Below are positions 29,141 to 31,804 of a DNA stretch of 31,804 nucleotides, one piece after another (positions within the stretch are counted from its first letter, which is position 1; the number at the start of each line of letters is the position of its first letter). This DNA comes from a virus. The notes beneath the pieces are model-generated. The model was not told the DNA's origin. It was given only the letters and a program-made list of their open reading frames with translations, and did not search any database. The position numbers were made by a program, and so were the translations under genes. The stretch is from positions 1-31,804 of IMG/VR virus record IMGVR_UViG_3300034418_010257. One strand, written 5' to 3'.

Positions 29141-31553
29141 GTTGCCCCCATACAACAAGCCAACCGCAGCGGCATCGGTCCGGGCCGCCGGCACATTCCT
29201 TGTCTGGTAAGACCATTGCGCGGTAATCGTCCAACTGCGCCGGAATCGCGAACGTTGTGCCGTCATATTCGGCGCAATGCGCGCAACGGTTGCCGTCAAG
29301 CACCGATGTTCGCATCACTTCAGTGATTACCAAGTCACTGGTCGCCAAGTCACCGGCCGCCGCAACGCGGCCTTCGGATTCAATGGCATTGCCAACCGCG
29401 AGCGCCGGCCGCGCCAAGCCGCCGGACGTAATGCGCGACGTGAACCCCTCTTCGGTGCCGCCGGCCGTCCATGCGGTTTCAACTTCGCCTTGCACCCGGT
29501 TCGCGATTTCATCGGCCGCAATGTCAATGCGCGGACCGATGCGCGAAAGGATGGCGTCGGCCGACGGCATGCCGCCGGGGCCGGCGCCTTGATTCGGGCC
29601 GACCGTCGGCAAGCCGGCGCGGCGTTGCGCTCGCTGTTCAGCCTTTGCCCAACCTTCAACCGCCGACGCGAGCGTTGACGCGAATGACGACACGGCGTCA
29701 CGATATTCGGCAAGGAATTCGTCATATACCGCCGCGTTTGCGTCCGGGTTCCAACCGTCGGCAACCGCGGACCATACCGCCGCGCGGTGACGCTCGGCAA
29801 TTTCACCGATTGACGCCTCAACCCGCGAATCGAGCGCCGAGCGTTGCGCGTCATTCGATGCCCAAGCAACCGCGCATTCAACGCCGTCAAGCGGCCGCCA
29901 AGTCTGAAACGGCACGCCATCGGCGCCGATGACTTCAACACGGTCGGCAAGACAACATTCGCGCGCCTCGACACCGGCAAGCCGGTCTTCGGCCCAACGC
30001 CGCGCGGGGTTGCCACCCCACAAACCCCAAGCAATCCGGCCGGCCGACGGGAACCCCGGTTCACCGGGCCGGAACCCTTCGGCGTCGGTGTCGGATTCGT
30101 GCCGGTCAAAGTAGGCTTTGATCCGTTTGAGCGTATCAAGCGACACCGGCCGCCGATTCTTCAAGTCGCGCGCGCGCGCAACGCCGACTTCGGTGCCGCC
30201 GCGGCCATGTTCGCGGCGCCATGCAAGCGCCGTTTCGGCTTCGTCGGCCACACCCTTCGGCACCGGGAACGATTCATCGGCAAACGTCGCCGGCGCGGGT
30301 GCCGTGCGCGCTTCGTCGCGCGCTTCGCGCGGGTCAAGGCCAAGTTCTGCGCGCATTCGGTCTTCGTCGGCGGCTTGCCATGACACAAGGCCGGCCGCGG
30401 CCGCTTGCGCCAACATCGTGACGCGCTCGGCCGTGTTGGCCGATTCCTCGCCAATCGTCCGCAAGACCGGAACGCGGCCGGCATAACCGATGCGACGCGC
30501 AACCCATTCGCCAACGCGGCGGCCGAATTCGGCAAGCAGCAAGTCAAGTTGCGCGGTTGTCTGCCAACCGTCGGCCGCTTCAACTTGTTGGCCGAGCGCA
30601 AGCGAACCCCGCGACGAATAGCCAAGCGAATACAGCGCGCGGCCTAGCGCGTTGTCAATCTGTGCATCAAGGTATTCGAGCGCCGAGCGCGGGTCACCGG
30701 CCGCGCCGCCGGGGTATGACAAATCGACTTCATAGCCAGGCGGCATCAGCAACCACGGCGCCGCGCCGGACTGCCACGCTTCAAGCGTGTCAAGCATGCG
30801 GTCACGGTCGGCCGGGGTTTCGGCCATCGGCGCGGACACCTTCGCAACGCCGGCGCCGAAATAGCTGTTGCGCTCGGCCGCGGTTAGAAGCGAAATCCAA
30901 CGCTCAACAATGAACACAAGCGGCCGAAGAATCGACACGCCTTCCCATTCGCCAGGGGCGCCGCCGTGCTTCAGATACACAAGACGGTCGGCCGGGATTT
31001 CGACATAACCCGTCGGCGTCGCTTGCGTCACCTTTGCGAGCCGTTGCCAAGTCGGCGGCGCGGCAACCCATGCCTGAACGCTTGAAGCGTGAACGGGGTA
31101 CAGTTCAAGCCGAAGGCCATCAAGCGAAGCCGTCCGGCGCGGCGCGGCGTCCGGCGCGCGAACGAAGCGGCATTCGGCAAGATAGTGGCCGGCAAGATAG
31201 TATTCGGCCAAGTCGGCGCCGAGCGATGACCAACCGCCGATGTTGTTTTCGGCGTCGGTGAAGACTTCGGCAAGCAGCGCGTCGAGGTCTTCGCGAAACG
31301 CGGTTTCGCTTGGCCGTTCGTCTTCAAGCGGCGCGAATTCAATGGCCGCCGAACCGATTGCAAGCGCAAGGTCACGGCACCCAACGGCAACGCGAGGATG
31401 GCCGCGACGCATCCGGTCAAGCTGGCCAGCGCCGCCGCCGGTGCCACGAAGCGCGCCGGGGTATAGTTGCGGCGTCGGGTCGCGCGAAGGCACGGCATAA
31501 CCGGCCGTTGACGAAGGCGACAACGCCGAACGCTTGTGTGCTCTATCGGTCAA
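29133..31553 (-). CDS. Portal-insert-MuF head morphogenesis fusion
   Basis: 806 aa from TTG 31553, overlapping the terminase stop (TTGA), with GGAG about ten bases upstream. Residues 40-410 are portal-like: IPADRLVYLKHGG, WEGVSILRPLVFIVERW, SALEYLDAQIDNALGRALYSLG. Residues 430-525 form a compact domain (KGVADEAETALAWRREHGRG, GVARARDLKNRRPVSLDTLK, PSAGRIAWGLWGGNPARRWA) that I recognise as recurring in phage proteins without a known role. Residues 570-806 are MuF-like, ending in a Cys cluster (CAHC 757-760, C787, CRC 794-796). The portal is the DNA channel; MuF is injected or assists assembly. These are normally separate genes, so the three-part fusion is unusual. Confidence 0.85.
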   Translation of the reverse strand: MTDRAHKRSALSPSSTAGYAVPSRDPTPQLYPGALRGTGGGAGQLDRMRRGHPRVAVGCRDLALAIGSAAIEFAPLEDERPSETAFREDLDALLAEVFTDAENNIGGWSSLGADLAEYYLAGHYLAECRFVRAPDAAPRRTASLDGLRLELYPVHASSVQAWVAAPPTWQRLAKVTQATPTGYVEIPADRLVYLKHGGAPGEWEGVSILRPLVFIVERWISLLTAAERNSYFGAGVAKVSAPMAETPADRDRMLDTLEAWQSGAAPWLLMPPGYEVDLSYPGGAAGDPRSALEYLDAQIDNALGRALYSLGYSSRGSLALGQQVEAADGWQTTAQLDLLLAEFGRRVGEWVARRIGYAGRVPVLRTIGEESANTAERVTMLAQAAAAGLVSWQAADEDRMRAELGLDPREARDEARTAPAPATFADESFPVPKGVADEAETALAWRREHGRGGTEVGVARARDLKNRRPVSLDTLKRIKAYFDRHESDTDAEGFRPGEPGFPSAGRIAWGLWGGNPARRWAEDRLAGVEARECCLADRVEVIGADGVPFQTWRPLDGVECAVAWASNDAQRSALDSRVEASIGEIAERHRAAVWSAVADGWNPDANAAVYDEFLAEYRDAVSSFASTLASAVEGWAKAEQRAQRRAGLPTVGPNQGAGPGGMPSADAILSRIGPRIDIAADEIANRVQGEVETAWTAGGTEEGFTSRITSGGLARPALAVGNAIESEGRVAAAGDLATSDLVITEVMRTSVLDGNRCAHCAEYDGTTFAIPAQLDDYRAMVLPDKECAGGPDRCRCGWLVVWGQRA

Positions 31554-31804
31554 ACGATGACGCTCCGTTTTGCCGGCATTCGCAAACGTGCCGTTCCATT
31601 GTTGTCAAGCGGCTTGCGAACGTCAAGCCCTTGTTTCGTATACCAGCGCCACGCAAGCGCAAGCGCGCAAACGGCGTCATCGTGCGCGCCGGCCGGCGCC
31701 GAGTATCGAACGCCAAGCCGCGCGGGTTGATATTCGTAGATTTCAAGTTCATTGCGCAAGACGCCATCAATCAACCCGACCTTGTTGCGCTGAATGCCGG
31801 CGGC
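31550..31804 (-). CDS. terL: Terminase large subunit, C-terminal part (enters from right edge)
   Basis: 84 aa, open to the right edge in frame from base 31804. It matches the end of the terminase nuclease domain: GLIDGVLRNELEIYEYQ, then GVRYSAPAGAHDDAVCALALAW, where HDD is the third acidic nuclease motif. It lacks the ATPase half, which is at 1-736 on the same strand. It ends at TGA, overlapping the portal start. The middle part (about 100-130 residues) is missing from the window. Confidence 0.88.
   Translation of the reverse strand, partial: AAGIQRNKVGLIDGVLRNELEIYEYQPARLGVRYSAPAGAHDDAVCALALAWRWYTKQGLDVRKPLDNNGTARLRMPAKRSVIV

Noticed and set aside
1-31804. Direct closure of the circle at the window ends
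   Set aside because: The terL frame does not match on direct joining and the nuclease middle is missing, so extra sequence must lie between the ends.

Overview
This window is almost all of a small, dense, tailed-phage genome: a long non-contractile (siphovirus-like) virus with high G+C (roughly 60-65% by eye), strong GGAGG-type ribosome sites and sigma70-like promoters. No host gene, tRNA, rRNA, IS element, CRISPR array, integrase or clear lysogeny repressor is visible. A lipobox-bearing lysis protein points to a Gram-negative host, but no gene identifies it. The two edges hold the N- and C-terminal parts of one large terminase gene. The window is therefore best read as a circular or circularly permuted genome cut inside terL, with a few hundred bases missing (genome about 32.1-32.2 kb, an estimate).

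Layout. Two long transcription units diverge from a 500-base control region (1565-2066) and meet tail to tail at 13231/13232 with no bases between the stop codons. The control region holds a symmetric array of 12 GCCCCAC half-sites: four palindromes with exactly 4-base spacers and four singles, centred on a GTGCGCGCAC palindrome at 1791-1800. Promoter-like sequences face outward from each end.

Rightward (early) arm, 2067-13231: a small protein; a protein with up to four DNA-binding helix-turn-helix segments; two Cys-cluster proteins flanking a cytosine-C5 DNA methyltransferase; a beta-type amino-methyltransferase; an SF2 helicase; a TOPRIM/DUF927-like primase-helicase; a small gene with its own promoter; a cluster of RNA hairpins; a two-TM micropeptide; a RecE-type PD-(D/E)XK exonuclease; an ERF annealing protein; a lytic transglycosylase; and SSB. 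This is a replication, recombination and DNA-modification module.

Leftward (late) arm, from 1564 through the left edge and, by circularity, back in at 31804 and down to 13232: RuvC-like resolvase, terminase small and large subunits, portal/MuF fusion, Mu-gpI-like protease-scaffold, decoration protein, major capsid protein, head-tail connectors, tail terminator, major tail protein, G/GT tail chaperones with a GGGAAAA -1 frameshift site, tape measure, tail tip proteins, LamG adhesin-like protein, CHAP-type endolysin, holin-like/lipoprotein, a coiled-coil membrane protein and an HTH-metallophosphoesterase. Nearly all junctions are ATGA, GTGA, TGATG or TAATG overlaps, so translational coupling is general.

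The most interesting points are the dyad-symmetric operator/origin array with its likely partner, the multi-HTH protein containing a 68-bp exact internal repeat; the C5-methyltransferase gene that shows family-like motifs in two frames; the portal-insert-MuF fusion; the holin-like protein with an embedded lipobox; and a strong shortage of GATC.
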